DNA of 64,000 nucleotides. Source: CAWAVN01 sp963825075 (GTDB lineage: Bacteria; Planctomycetota; Planctomycetia; Planctomycetales; Planctomycetaceae). How positions within the stretch are numbered: the stretch's first letter is position 1; the number at the start of each line of letters is the position of its first letter. Of this stretch, positions 18,173 through 26,421 are shown in pieces. Location: NCBI GenBank assembly GCA_963825075.1, contig CAWGRX010000022.1, positions 1-64,000 on the forward strand. The letters run 5' to 3'. Both the position numbers and the translations under genes were made by a program. A model generated the notes under the pieces. The model saw nothing but the letters and a program-made list of their open reading frames with translations. It had not been told where the DNA came from and did no database searches.

Positions 18173-19621
18173 ATGTTCTTCAGAACAAACAAACACAAAG
18201 CGAAGCCCAAAGTCGTGCGATCCGCTGGACACGGCTCTCTTCGCGTTGTCGGAACGCGACACGTTCACGGTGCGTCATCTGCTGAATAGCCTGGCGGTGC
18301 TGGGCCGTTCCGGGTCCGGCAAGACGAGTTCAAGCGGTCGAACAATTGCCCGTGCGATCGTCCGGCACCGAAACAGCGGAGGGCTGATTCTTGCGGCAAA
18401 GCCGGAGGACTTGGGCATGTGGCAAGAGATTTTTCGCGAAGCCGGCCGCGAGGATGATTTGATCGTCTTCGGCCCGAAGGAGAACCGGCGGTTCAATCTA
18501 TTGAACTACGCCGTGCAGACGTGGGGGCATACGCGGGAAATCACCAAGGTCATCACCACGATTGGGGAGACGCTCCGCTCCGCGGATACCAGTGCTGGAG
18601 AGAACGCCGATTTTTGGCAAGCGCAGCAGGAGAGGATGATTTACTGCGCAGTCGAAATCGTGAAACTGGCGACGGGTACGGCGCACGCGCCGCACTTGCA
18701 GAAGTTCATCGTGGGGGCCGCCCAGAGCGCCGAGCCGTTGCATTGCGAAGACTGGCGCAAGGGGTTCCATTGCGAAATGATCCGGCGGGCGACCGAGAAG
18801 CAGAAATCGCCCGTGGAAGAGCAGGACTTTTCGCAGGCAGTGGACTTTTGGTTAGGTGAAGTTCCTTCGCTCGCGTCCAAGACGCGTTCGTCGATCGTGA
18901 CCGGCGTCATGGGGATTCTGCATATTTTTAATACCGGGATACTTCGGGATTTACTCTCGTCAACGACGAACGTGACACCGGATGTCATGTTCGAACGGAA
19001 GTGGCTGATCGTAAACATGCCGCCGGCAGAGTATGGAGATATAGGCTTGTTCACGGCCGCCGCTTGGAAATACATGACGCAGCGCCGGAATCTGCGGCGG
19101 CATGCCGAACCGGGAGACGCGATCAACGTCATCTGGTGCGATGAGGCGCAACAGTTCGTCAACAGTTACGACCATCATTATCTCGCCCAGTGCCGATCGC
19201 ACCTGGGCTGCATGGCGTATCTCACGCAGTCGCTCCACAGCTACTACTCCGCTTTGAGCGGGCAAGCCGGCCGGCATCAGGCGGATGCGCTTTTGACCAA
19301 CTTCCACCACAAGATTTTCCACGCCCTGGGTGATGTGCAAACGGCGGAATGGGCCAGCGGACTGATCGGCAAGTCGCTGCAAACATTCATAGGGGGGTCG
19401 ATGGCTGCGAACGGAAGCCTTTGGGAGGAGTTGGTCGGGAGGTCCCAGTACACGGGGAACTTCTCCGAGCATTATGAATACGTCCTGCAAAACAACGTTT
19501 TCCTGAACGGGTTGCGGACGGAGGGGCAAATACCCTGATCTGCGACGCGATCGTGATTCGCTCCGGCGAACCTTTTCGCTGGGGCGGGAATTACTTGCGG
19601 GTCGCGTTTTCGCAGACGTGA
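18173..19621 (+). CDS. Type IV coupling protein-like ATPase (TraD/TraG/VirD4), two frameshifts
   Basis: ATG 18173 gives MFFRTNKHKAKPK; after a one-base shift near 18,210 the protein continues DPLDTALFALSERDTFTVR. Walker A is GRSGSGKTSSS and Walker B is INVIWCDEAQQF, with the later QSLHSYYSALSG sensor region typical of coupling-protein ATPases. A second shift near 19,525 hides the true C-terminus; the other frame runs LICDAIVIRSGEPFRWGGNY to a stop at 19,621. No N-terminal membrane anchor is visible, so it may be a soluble variant. It should bring the relaxase-DNA complex to a secretion channel, but no channel genes lie in the window. It follows the parB-like gene by 3 bases. Confidence 0.85.
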
Positions 19622-19715
19622 TCGGGAGCATTCTTGAGTTCGCGGCGTAGCGATCAAGGCTCACGGCACGTACCACAAACGCCTGGGCGGACAGGCCGGG
19701 CTGGGAGGAAAAACC

Positions 19716-20344
19716 ATGCAGACGAATCCAGCCGAATCACAAACGGGTGATCGGTTCAGCGTGCAGGATAGTTTCAACGTGATGGCGTTCGCCGCCCAAA
19801 CCCTCGCGGCGTGCGTCTGGCCGTTTCTCCGCAGCGGCGTAGGTGTCGAAGCACTTCGGGGACATGGCGCGGTCGCGTTCGCGCTGATGCTTCTGATCTG
19901 CGCCGCCGGTTCGCAGGCGATGCTGGTCTATCTCGCCCTCTGGTCCATCTTCGCTGCTCGCCAGCGGTGGAAGGCGGACCCGAATCAGCACTCGCGCTAC
20001 ACCGGCTTTCCGGCTGTTGCGATCAAGATTCCGGGTTTCCGGTCGGAGAAGCAGGCCAAGGCTGGCGAATGTCTCCTATGCCTCTTTGTGGGTGTGCTGC
20101 TGATGCCGATCGAGAGGGGATTGGCGCGTTCGTGGCGCGGGGGGCTTCTCTGGTGTGAAGGGGTGGGAGAGGAGGGGACGATGAGGGGATTGGCGCATTC
20201 GTGGTCGCGGGGGGCTTCTCTCTGGCCTTTGTGGAAGGAGTAAACCGGGAAATCAATAGGCAGCGCGTGCAACGCATGCGCGACGCACAGATTGAGCATC
20301 AACAACTCGCGGAGCGGTTTCGCGGGGAACGTGACGACTTTTGA
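19716..20344 (+). CDS. Membrane protein of the transfer region, frameshifted with an internal duplication
   Basis: The start at 19716 has a GGAGG ribosome site. The protein begins MQTNPAESQTGDRFSVQDSF and has two hydrophobic spans (VAFALMLLICAAGSQAMLVY and CLLCLFVGVLLMP). After about 20,108 the frame becomes confused: a ~37-base segment beginning GAGGGGATTGGCGC occurs twice (from 20,115 and 20,183). The other frame then reads FVVAGGFSLAFVEGVNREIN and ends in QIEHQQLAERFRGERDDF at 20,344. The original protein was probably ~185-200 residues with two or three membrane helices and a basic helical tail. A role in transfer is inferred only from its position after the coupling protein. Confidence 0.55.
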
Positions 20345-20359
20345 TTGAAAGGAAAGATT

Positions 20360-20602
20360 ATGGCTGACGAACTCGATGAACAGCAGCGGCCCTCTTTTTC
20401 GGGACCGCTCCTGGCCGCATTACGACAAGGTGGGAAGGAGCTGGCGGCGGTTCTGCCAGCATTTCCCGATAGTGTACAAGTGGTTAATGAACCCGGCACT
20501 TTGGGAAACCCGACTCCGCAATTGGTGACCGAGCAGATCAGCGCCGGTCAGGACTTTAACCGTAACCGTTTACGAGGCGGTGTAGTGGCTCACGCGGCTT
20601 GA
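20360..20602 (+). pseudogene. Small element protein, 5' part, cut by IS66
   Basis: An AAAGGAAAG ribosome site precedes ATG 20360. The protein begins MADELDEQQRPSFSGPLLAA and continues ELAAVLPAFPDSVQVVNEPG then TLGNPTPQLVTEQI. About 67 residues are native; from 20,562 the frame runs into the IS66 left end and stops at 20,602. The 3' part is probably the frame ending at 22,231 on the other side of the IS. Confidence 0.55.
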
Positions 20603-22101
20603 GCTTTGGCTTGGCTCGGTGGGAGCAGCGAGGGGGCCGGTTGCCCGGCGAACTTGGCTTCCATCGCTTCGATCAAGTATTCATAGGCGTTGCGGTTTTG
20701 CAAACGGCACGTTTCCGAAACGCTCAGCATCCGTTCCAAGTAGCGACTCCCCGAAGCACTCTGCGTTCCAAAGCTCAGCTTGCGGTAGATCACGGCCGGT
20801 CGAAGGGCGCGCTCGGCCGTATTGTTGGTCGGTTCAATGCCCTCCACTCGCGTGAACGTCCATAGATGCTCACGGCGATCATACAACTCGTCGCAAAAGC
20901 CGATCAGCTTCTTGTTGCCGCTGAACTTACCGCGCAGCAGGAGGTGCCGAACCTCCTCGCGGATCGGAGCGACCTTGCTTTGAAACGTACTCCATTTGAT
21001 TTTTCCCGCCTTGTACTCTCGCCAATACTCAAACAGCTTGCGATGCTGACGCATCAGATCATGACCCATTCGCTTGACTTGTCCATCGGGGGAATCGATC
21101 AACTTCTGAAAATCGCGTTTCAAATGAGCCCAACACCATTGCAACTGCTTGCCATCGAGGTACATCTTCGCCCGGTCGCAATTGATGATGATCCCCTGAT
21201 AGTCGCCAATCAGAGCCACCAGCGACTCGCGGCTGCGATTGGGAAAGAGACCGAACACCGCGAACATCTTGGCCACGGCGACCCACAGCCACGACTTCTG
21301 CCGCTTCTCTTTGGTGGGCGATTCATCGACGAACAGTTGCTGCTGCTCGGTCAGCTTACTGCGAAGTTCGTCGTAAGGAACCGCCACCGCGCCGCTGACG
21401 AGGTTTTGAATCTTGACCGTCCAGGCGGGGCTGCAAGGAATGTTTAGTAGATCGCCCAGAAACGCGGAGGCCCGGCGCTTGCTTTGGCGGAAGTGGCCCA
21501 TCAACAGCCCGGTGAAGGCGGCCAGCCTGGGGCCGCACTGCCCGCTGGGCACGCCCTCGGGCAATTCCGCCTGCGTGGTGATGCCGCAGCACGAACAGTG
21601 GCCGCGAAATAGTTGGTACTCGTCGATGAGAGGCTTGATCTCCGGCAGTTCCCACACTTGATGGCGCCAGGGCGGCGAGTCATCCGCCTGAAGCTCACCG
21701 CCGCATCGCCGACATCCGCCGGGGTGGCAGAGGGTGACGGTCGTGCAATCCTCGGTCGGCACCAGCTCACGCTGATGCCGTTTGTGTCCTTTCTGACCGC
21801 CTTGCTTGCGATTTTTCCCTGGCCGCTTCTTCGGCTTTGGCTTGGCGTGAGGATGTTCGCTGCTTGGCGGAACCGAGGAGTTTCGGGGCGTCAGTTTATT
21901 CAATTGTTCGGTCAATTGATTCACTTGTTCGGTCAATTGATCGATCCGCTCCAGCAAAGACAGGACGAACGCCTTTACGGCGGGCGTCATCTGATCTTCG
22001 AGTTCCGGCGGGATCTTGCTCATGCCGGTATTGAGCGCGAAAACCCCTGTTCAAGTCCAGACCAATTCCCAAATTCGCTGCACCGAGCTGTGAACGGTTA
22101 C
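20562..22101 (-). mobile_element. IS66 family insertion sequence
   Basis: The ends are imperfect inverted repeats of about 26 bp that begin GTAACCGTT, as usual for IS66 (20562 rightward; 22101 leftward). It is about 1.54 kb with one transposase gene and no TnpA/TnpB accessory genes, so it belongs to the single-gene subgroup. No 8-bp target duplication is visible (CTTTAACC versus ATGGCAGC), suggesting later rearrangement or a misjudged border. Confidence 0.85.
20590..22023 (-). CDS. IS66 family transposase (TnpC)
   Basis: The 477-residue protein begins MSKIPPELEDQMTPAVKAFV and has an N-terminal leucine-zipper-like repeat (QLTEQVNQLTEQLNKL), then PRNSSVPPSSEHPHAKPKP, a typical IS66 N-terminal motif. 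A zinc-finger region follows (CRRCGGELQ and GHCSCCG). The DDE catalytic domain includes FVDESPTK (first Asp), the NCDRAKMY region with CWAHLKRDF (second Asp region) and EPTNNTAERALRPAVI (catalytic Glu). The frame is intact, unlike that of the IS4 copy, so this element could be active. It is read opposite to the interrupted gene. Confidence 0.95.
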   Translation of the reverse strand: MSKIPPELEDQMTPAVKAFVLSLLERIDQLTEQVNQLTEQLNKLTPRNSSVPPSSEHPHAKPKPKKRPGKNRKQGGQKGHKRHQRELVPTEDCTTVTLCHPGGCRRCGGELQADDSPPWRHQVWELPEIKPLIDEYQLFRGHCSCCGITTQAELPEGVPSGQCGPRLAAFTGLLMGHFRQSKRRASAFLGDLLNIPCSPAWTVKIQNLVSGAVAVPYDELRSKLTEQQQLFVDESPTKEKRQKSWLWVAVAKMFAVFGLFPNRSRESLVALIGDYQGIIINCDRAKMYLDGKQLQWCWAHLKRDFQKLIDSPDGQVKRMGHDLMRQHRKLFEYWREYKAGKIKWSTFQSKVAPIREEVRHLLLRGKFSGNKKLIGFCDELYDRREHLWTFTRVEGIEPTNNTAERALRPAVIYRKLSFGTQSASGSRYLERMLSVSETCRLQNRNAYEYLIEAMEAKFAGQPAPSLLPPSQAKAQAA

Positions 22102-22102
22102 A

Positions 22103-22231
22103 TGGCAGCTTTGGTTGTTCCACGCTCGTCCCGATGACTACTTCCGCCTGAAACAGGACCGCGACGAACGGATCAAGGGAGTGACCAAGGCCGGCGTCGC
22201 GCTGGCGCGGTTCTTCATGAAGCGAAAGTGA
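22103..22231 (+). pseudogene. 3' remnant of the gene cut by IS66
   Basis: The frame reads WQLWLFHARPDDYFRLKQDR then DERIKGVTKAGVALARFFMK and stops at 22,231. It has no start of its own and abuts the IS66 right end, so it is most simply the tail of the small protein beginning at 20,360. This link is inferred from position and coding character. Confidence 0.45.
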
Positions 22232-22307
22232 ATTCGAGTGAAGAGTCGCGCACAGCGTGGCTTCGGAACGGAACTGTCTATGAATGTTTATGAGTGACAC
22301 CATACCT

Positions 22308-22331
22308 GGCGGGGAACCCGGTTTCCCCGCC
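22308..22331 (+). promoter_or_regulatory. GC-rich hairpin just before a small gene
   Basis: GGCGGGGAA (22308-22316) pairs with TTCCCCGCC (22323-22331). It is followed by CTCTTTC and then the ribosome site of the 65-aa gene. It may be a terminator of upstream transcription or an mRNA 5' structure. Confidence 0.5.
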
Positions 22332-22352
22332 TCTTTCTGAAAGGAACAGGCC

Positions 22353-22550
22353 ATGTTGGTGACGGCTCTTTTGATCGGTTTTATCGTCGTTATGGAGGTT
22401 TCCGAACACTTTGATCGCAAACGCCTCATCAAAGAATTGCTGGTGGAGAACGACCAAATGTGGAACGACCTAATCCGCGAACACCAAGAAGAGATCGCAA
22501 AGGCGTACTTGGACGGATACCCCTACACGTTCAAGATTAAACGAGATTAG
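22353..22550 (+). CDS. Small single-span membrane protein (65 aa)
   Basis: GAAAGGAACAGG upstream supplies a ribosome site for ATG 22353. The protein has one N-terminal membrane helix (MLVTALLIGFIVVMEVSEHF) and then a charged helical tail (EHQEEIAKAYLDGYPYTFKI). The start and single span are clear, but no family is recognised. It is one of several tiny genes between the IS66 copy and the excisionase, each preceded by a similar GC-rich hairpin. Confidence 0.55.
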   Translation: MLVTALLIGFIVVMEVSEHFDRKRLIKELLVENDQMWNDLIREHQEEIAKAYLDGYPYTFKIKRD

Positions 22551-22588
22551 GCGTATAGAACGCAAGCCGCGTCCATCGATTCTATGCC

Positions 22589-22610
22589 GGCGGGGAGTTC
22601 CCTCCCCGCC
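22589..22610 (+). promoter_or_regulatory. Second GC-rich hairpin before a tiny reading frame
   Basis: GGCGGGGAG (22589-22597) pairs with CTCCCCGCC (22602-22610). The stem is nearly the same as the one at 22308-22331, and an AAAGGA ribosome site follows in both cases. Confidence 0.5.
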
Positions 22611-22636
22611 ATTATCCGAGAAAGGACTTATTTGAA

Positions 22637-22732
22637 ATGTTTCAGTTCATTGCGGTCGTCGTTCGCCGGATTCGCGTTTCGATTTTTCCGGTCATCGAAG
22701 GCTTGTGCCTGAAGTGGCACATTTCCGTATGA
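22637..22732 (+). CDS. Possible 31-aa hydrophobic peptide
   Basis: ATG 22637 follows an AAAGGA sequence by 10 bases and opens a frame MFQFIAVVVRRIRVSIFPVI ending at 22,732. It is hydrophobic with two arginine pairs, as in short membrane peptides. The evidence is only the ribosome site and the matching layout of the preceding hairpin. Confidence 0.25.
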   Translation: MFQFIAVVVRRIRVSIFPVIEGLCLKWHISV

Positions 22733-22811
22733 GCCGTTAAAAGCGGCGAGGATTATGCGTGAAACGCGGTAGGATTTCATCAACTGTTGAACTCGATTGA
22801 AAGGGGTGCCC

Positions 22812-23069
22812 GTGCAGAAGCCCAAAATGATCCCGCGATCCCAAAGCGAACCTGAACCCCAGGAGGTCATGCTTGCGATCAAGGATGTTGCAGCACGACT
22901 GGGCGTTTCGCTTTCGTTCGCGCATAAGCTCGTTCGCAACGGCGACATCGAAAGCTATCGATTCGGGCGATGTCGCCGGGTCAGCGAAGAGCAACTTCAA
23001 AGGTATCTGGAGAATTCCCTGGAGGATTCGGGAAGCAGCGTCCCGGATCGCAAATTGAAATACTTTTAG
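22812..23069 (+). CDS. Excisionase-like helix-turn-helix protein (MerR/HTH_17 type)
   Basis: GTG 22812 is preferred as start because AAAGG lies 7 bases upstream; TTG 22797 is the longest alternative. The core reads MLAIKDVAARLGVSLSFAHK then NGDIESYRFGRCRRVSEEQL, a winged helix-turn-helix as in Xis and AlpA-type proteins that bind and bend att DNA. It is 85 residues long. It converges on the integrase gene and overlaps it by 4 bases at the stops, the arrangement expected for an int/xis pair of an integrated element. Confidence 0.75.
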   Translation: MQKPKMIPRSQSEPEPQEVMLAIKDVAARLGVSLSFAHKLVRNGDIESYRFGRCRRVSEEQLQRYLENSLEDSGSSVPDRKLKYF

Positions 23070-24094
23070 GCCCGATTTTCTATTGAATCGTTTTTAGGGT
23101 CTCTGGGGGCCTTCACACGTTTGGCTTGCTCGTGCAAGAAGGCCCGTTCGCGGGCGAGGTGCTGGTATGTCCGAGCGACTTGGCTGGCATCCTGATGCCC
23201 CATCAGGTGGCCGAGCACAACCGAATCGACATCGTTGGTCAAGCCTTCGGTGGCGTAAGAATGTCGGACTCCGTAGGCGATGCAACGGAAGCCGACTTTC
23301 TTCGAGATGCGGGTGAGCCGGCACTTGATGGCATCTTTGGTCCAAGCATTGCCCGCCGTGTTGCGGAACAGGGGTCCGTTTGGATGCTGGTCAATCAACC
23401 GTGAGATAATGGCCGCGGCCTCGTCGTCGAGAAAAATCACACGTTCGTGGACGCCGCCCTTGGCGAGGGACGGCGGCAAAACACAGATTTGCTGATCGAG
23501 GTCAACGTGAATTGCTTCCAGAACGCGGGCTTCTTGGGGACGGCATCCCGTGGCCCAGAGGAAATCCAGCAAATCGCGAAATTCCGGGTCGGGGACGTGA
23601 GCGAGAATTTGGTCCCACTGTTCAGGGGTGTAATAGATTTCTCGGCGCGTGCGGCGGGGCTTTTTGATCTTGGGCAGAGGAGATTTTTCGATGTGCCCCT
23701 CTTCCAAGGCCCAATTGAAAACCCGCAACACGATCGTGATGGCGTCGTTCTGCGATGTGGTGGAGAGGTCCAACTCGTCGATCCATGCCGTGAGGTGCTT
23801 TTTGCGAAGCTTGGCGATCGGAAGACGCGTCCCCAGAGTGGCAATGAAGCCTTGGAGATAGTGCTTGTGTTTTTCGAAGGTGGCCGGTTTTCGATGGGTT
23901 TGGCACCAGTCGAGGTAGACATCGCAAAGCTGGGCGACGGTTGCGAGCGTTTCCACGGCGGCTTGTTCGGCCATGATTTCGTGGTAACGCTGCCAGGCTT
24001 GTTTTTTGTCTTTGCCGAGCGGGTATTGTTTTCCGCGGATGGTGACGTACCAACTTTTGGTGAATTTGCGGAAAAACGGCTTGGGTTGTCGCAT
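23066..24094 (-). CDS. Tyrosine integrase of the element, next to tRNA-Ala
   Basis: The start is placed at ATG 24094 (MRQPKPFFRKFTKSWYVTIR), which has a GGGAGG ribosome site; a longer open frame reaches back over the tRNA and is not credible. The 342-residue protein has an N-terminal arm and core-binding domain and the catalytic residues R185 (TGCRPQEAR), R277 (YGVRHSYAT, with Tyr instead of the usual first His), H300 (GHLMGHQD) and Y310. The gene starts 130 bases from the 3' end of tRNA-Ala, the usual place for an integrase whose att core lies in the tRNA 3' end. It therefore marks the right border of the mobile element. Confidence 0.92.
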   Translation of the reverse strand: MRQPKPFFRKFTKSWYVTIRGKQYPLGKDKKQAWQRYHEIMAEQAAVETLATVAQLCDVYLDWCQTHRKPATFEKHKHYLQGFIATLGTRLPIAKLRKKHLTAWIDELDLSTTSQNDAITIVLRVFNWALEEGHIEKSPLPKIKKPRRTRREIYYTPEQWDQILAHVPDPEFRDLLDFLWATGCRPQEARVLEAIHVDLDQQICVLPPSLAKGGVHERVIFLDDEAAAIISRLIDQHPNGPLFRNTAGNAWTKDAIKCRLTRISKKVGFRCIAYGVRHSYATEGLTNDVDSVVLGHLMGHQDASQVARTYQHLARERAFLHEQAKRVKAPRDPKNDSIENRA

Positions 24095-24223
24095 CGTTTG
24101 GCCTCCCGAAAAAGAAACAGGCGAGTCGGAAGGCTCGTATTTGGGACTCACCACGTGCCGGTGGTGAGTTCCTTTCTGTGCAACAAACTGTGCAATTCTT
24201 GAAGTGAATCGTCCTAAGTCTAG

Positions 24224-24296
24224 TGGAGCCGAAGGGATTCGAACCCTCGACCTCTGCATTGCGAACGCAGCGCTCTCCCAACTGAGCTACGGCCCC
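24224..24296 (-). tRNA. tRNA-Ala (anticodon CGC)
   Basis: The 73-base cloverleaf reads GGGGCCGTAGCTCAGTTGGG at its 5' end. The anticodon stem CTGCG/TGCAG encloses the loop TTCGCAA (anticodon CGC, codon GCG). The acceptor stem has the G3:U70 pair that specifies alanine, and the discriminator base is A73. CCA is not encoded. Its 3' end faces the integrase and is the likely attachment site of the mobile element. Confidence 0.95.
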
Positions 24297-24643
24297 GGTG
24301 TGGGTGATTGTACGGCAAAGGATTCCGGTTGCAAAGTCCAGCCCCGGCATCTTTTTTTGCGCAAAACCCCCACCCGGCGGCATTAGGTTATTGTTCGGCC
24401 TGGAAAACGGGGAACCGACAGCTGTTCCGGCGGGCGGAAACGTGGAAAGGTTCGCCGGTATGCAAATTCCTGCTTGACACCCCCTGTTCGCTCTTTACAC
24501 TTGATAGTTAAGAACTTGCATAAATTCGGAGGGGCATTTCACACAAACTCCTCCCCGATTTTTCACCTCAGCCCATTTCCCAGAGCGTCCCCTCGCCCGG
24601 GCAAAAACCCAATTCAATTCATCGGAAAGTTTGGAGCAACGAC
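24297..24643. other. Gap upstream of the coiled-coil gene; no gene seen
   Basis: The region between the tRNA and the next gene has no convincing coding frame. It should hold the tRNA promoter (leftward) and does hold a rightward promoter at 24474-24501. A small palindrome (GGAGGGGCATTTCACACAAA with CTCCTCCCC) lies near 24,530-24,557. Confidence 0.5.
24474..24501 (+). promoter_or_regulatory. Sigma70-type promoter
   Basis: A perfect -35 box TTGACA (24474-24479) is followed after 16 bases by TACACT (24496-24501). It would drive the gene at 24,644 with a ~135-base 5' leader. Confidence 0.6.
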
Positions 24644-26192
24644 ATGGCGGCGAATAAACCCACTGGTGTCCACATTTCGCTGATTATCTTTGTGATGACC
24701 ACCATTGTCGCGGGGGTCATGGCATACATGTATTATGATGACGGCCGCGAATTGCGGTCGAAAATCACCGAGGCCGAGGATCAAGCCAACGCCCAAAAGG
24801 ATGCTAGCCCGCAAATACTCGGCCCAGGTGAACGCGCTCAAGGCGAAAATCGGGTGGCAGTTCGAGAACGTCGGCGAAGATGCCCCGGAACCCAACACCG
24901 TGCTCTACGCCATGAAGCAGGACCTCGTCAAATATGGCGGGACGCTCCTCGATCCCGAACAAAACACTTACACCGAGGCTCTCGCGAAGCTTCGGCAGGA
25001 ATTGGATAGCGTGCAGGCGAAGTTCAACACGGCCCAGCAGGAAGTGGTCGCTCGGGACGGGCAGATTGAGTCGCTTAAGACAACCTATCAGACTCAGGTC
25101 GATGAGCACCGCACGGAACGCACCAAGGTGGAACAAGCCCGCCAGACGGAAGAGCAGGAACACCAAAAAACCCTGCAAACCATTAACCAGCAGCTGCAGG
25201 AGACGACGAATAACTATAACCAATTGCGACTCGCCAAGAACCAGGCGGAGCAGGCGCACCAGCAAGAAGTCGCCAAAATGAAGGAAGAGAACGAACGTCT
25301 GGTGAACATCAACAACCGCCTCAGGGACAAGATCGAAAATGCGACCCGCACCACCTTTGAAAGAGCTGACGGGATGGTCCGCTGGGTGGATAATTCCAGC
25401 CATCTGGTGTGGATCAATTTGGGGTCGGCGGACAATTTGACGGTGCGGACCAATTTCAGCGTGTATCAAAAGAAAAATCGAGGCGTGGGCCGCGACAGTG
25501 ATCCGGCCACTCTCAAAGGCCCGGAAGACATGAAGGGGGCCATCGAAGTCACCCGGATTCTCCAACCGCATCTGGCGGAAGCCCGGATTCTCGATGAGGA
25601 CTATTACGCTCCCATCGCGGTGGGAGACCCGATCTATACCCCGATCTGGAGCCCCAATCAAAAAGAAAGTTTTGCCTTCGTCGGGTTGATCGACATGGAC
25701 GGCGATGGCCGGTCGGACCGGGATCTCCTGCACGATGTGCTTTCCGCCGCCGGCGCGAAAGTCCAGGTCGAAGTCGATGACAAAGGCGTCCGCACCGGCG
25801 GTTCCATCGATGAAAACACGAAGTTCCTCGTCGTGGGCGAAATCCCCACGTTGGAAGACCTGACGGACCAGGATGAGAAACAAGCCGCCTTGGACATTCA
25901 GGCACAGCGCAAGGACCTCATAAAAGAAGCCCGCGACCAAGGCGTGCGGGTTGTGAAGCTGAACGACTTTTTGGCCTTCATCGGCTACACGCCCCGCCAG
26001 CGCGTGTTCCGACCCGGAGACCAAAGGCCTTATACCCTCCGAAATGGTTCGCAAAGCATGGCGACCGGCCAGACCGTCGGCGGCCGCGAGTCGGCCGGGC
26101 AGACCTCCGGTTTTTACTCCCGCAGCAAACGGCTCGGCCAACCGGTCGGAAGCGGGCAGACCTCCGGCGCCTACCGAGGCGGCAGCCGCTAA
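24644..26192 (+). CDS. Membrane-anchored coiled-coil protein with a BRCT-like segment, frameshifted
   Basis: ATG 24644 opens MAANKPTGVHISLIIFVMTT with one membrane helix. After a one-base shift near 24,800 the sequence continues ARKYSAQVNALKAKI and a long coiled coil (roughly residues 100-220, for example LQTINQQLQETTNNYNQLRL). A beta-rich middle part follows (VRWVDNSSHLVWINLGSADN), then a segment resembling a BRCT fold (FAFVGLIDMDGDGRSDRDLL, then LSAAGAKVQVEV, then FLVVGEIP). The C-terminus is low-complexity, rich in Gly, Ser and Arg (SGQTSGAYRGGSR). A similar architecture occurs in hypothetical planctomycete proteins. A structural or envelope role is possible but unproven. It has its own promoter. 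Confidence 0.65.
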
Positions 26193-26336
26193 GGATCACT
26201 CGAAGAATAATTGTCGCATTGATGAGCCGCTGGGCGGCACCGCCCGCAGGGTGGTCCGCCCCGGTTCACGGAGATAACCGGACGCTATCGCGTTGCGGCT
26301 GATGTTTGGACAGTAATTTCTCGAACGGTCCTAAGT
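26189..26336 (+). repeat. MITE-like long-palindrome element, copy A
   Basis: The ~148-base element runs from CTAAGGATCACTCGA to TCGAACGGTCCTAAG, and its halves are imperfect inverted copies of about 42 bases. Near-identical copies lie at 37422-37568 (inverted) and 57165-57293. It follows the stop codon of the coiled-coil gene directly, overlapping the TAA. Confidence 0.8.
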
Positions 26337-26366
26337 CACCAGTAAAACTCCGTCGAAAACCTCAGG

Positions 26367-26400
26367 CAGCCCAGGCTCCCCCCCAAAGGAGCCTGGGCTG
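26367..26400 (+). terminator. Rho-independent terminator
   Basis: A 13-bp stem CAGCCCAGGCTCC (26367-26379) with its complement (26388-26400) is followed at once by TTTTG. It terminates the rightward gene and lies just before the end of the leftward gene at 26,422. Confidence 0.85.
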
Positions 26401-26421
26401 TTTTGTGATGTCTGTCCCAAA

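Noticed and set aside
20554..22109. 8-bp target duplication for IS66
   Set aside because: The flanks CTTTAACC and ATGGCAGC do not match.
1..24224. Second copy of the tRNA-Ala 3' end (left att site) inside the window
   Set aside because: No copy of the GGTTCGAATCCC-type sequence was found left of the tRNA, so the element must extend beyond the window.
23066..24259. Integrase frame extended to 24,259 over the tRNA
   Set aside because: The first 55 codons read through the tRNA-Ala gene; the start at 24,094 has a good GGGAGG site.
24804..26141. Leftward open frame of 445 codons opposite the coiled-coil protein
   Set aside because: Antisense to a gene with clear coding character; its composition has no domain signature.
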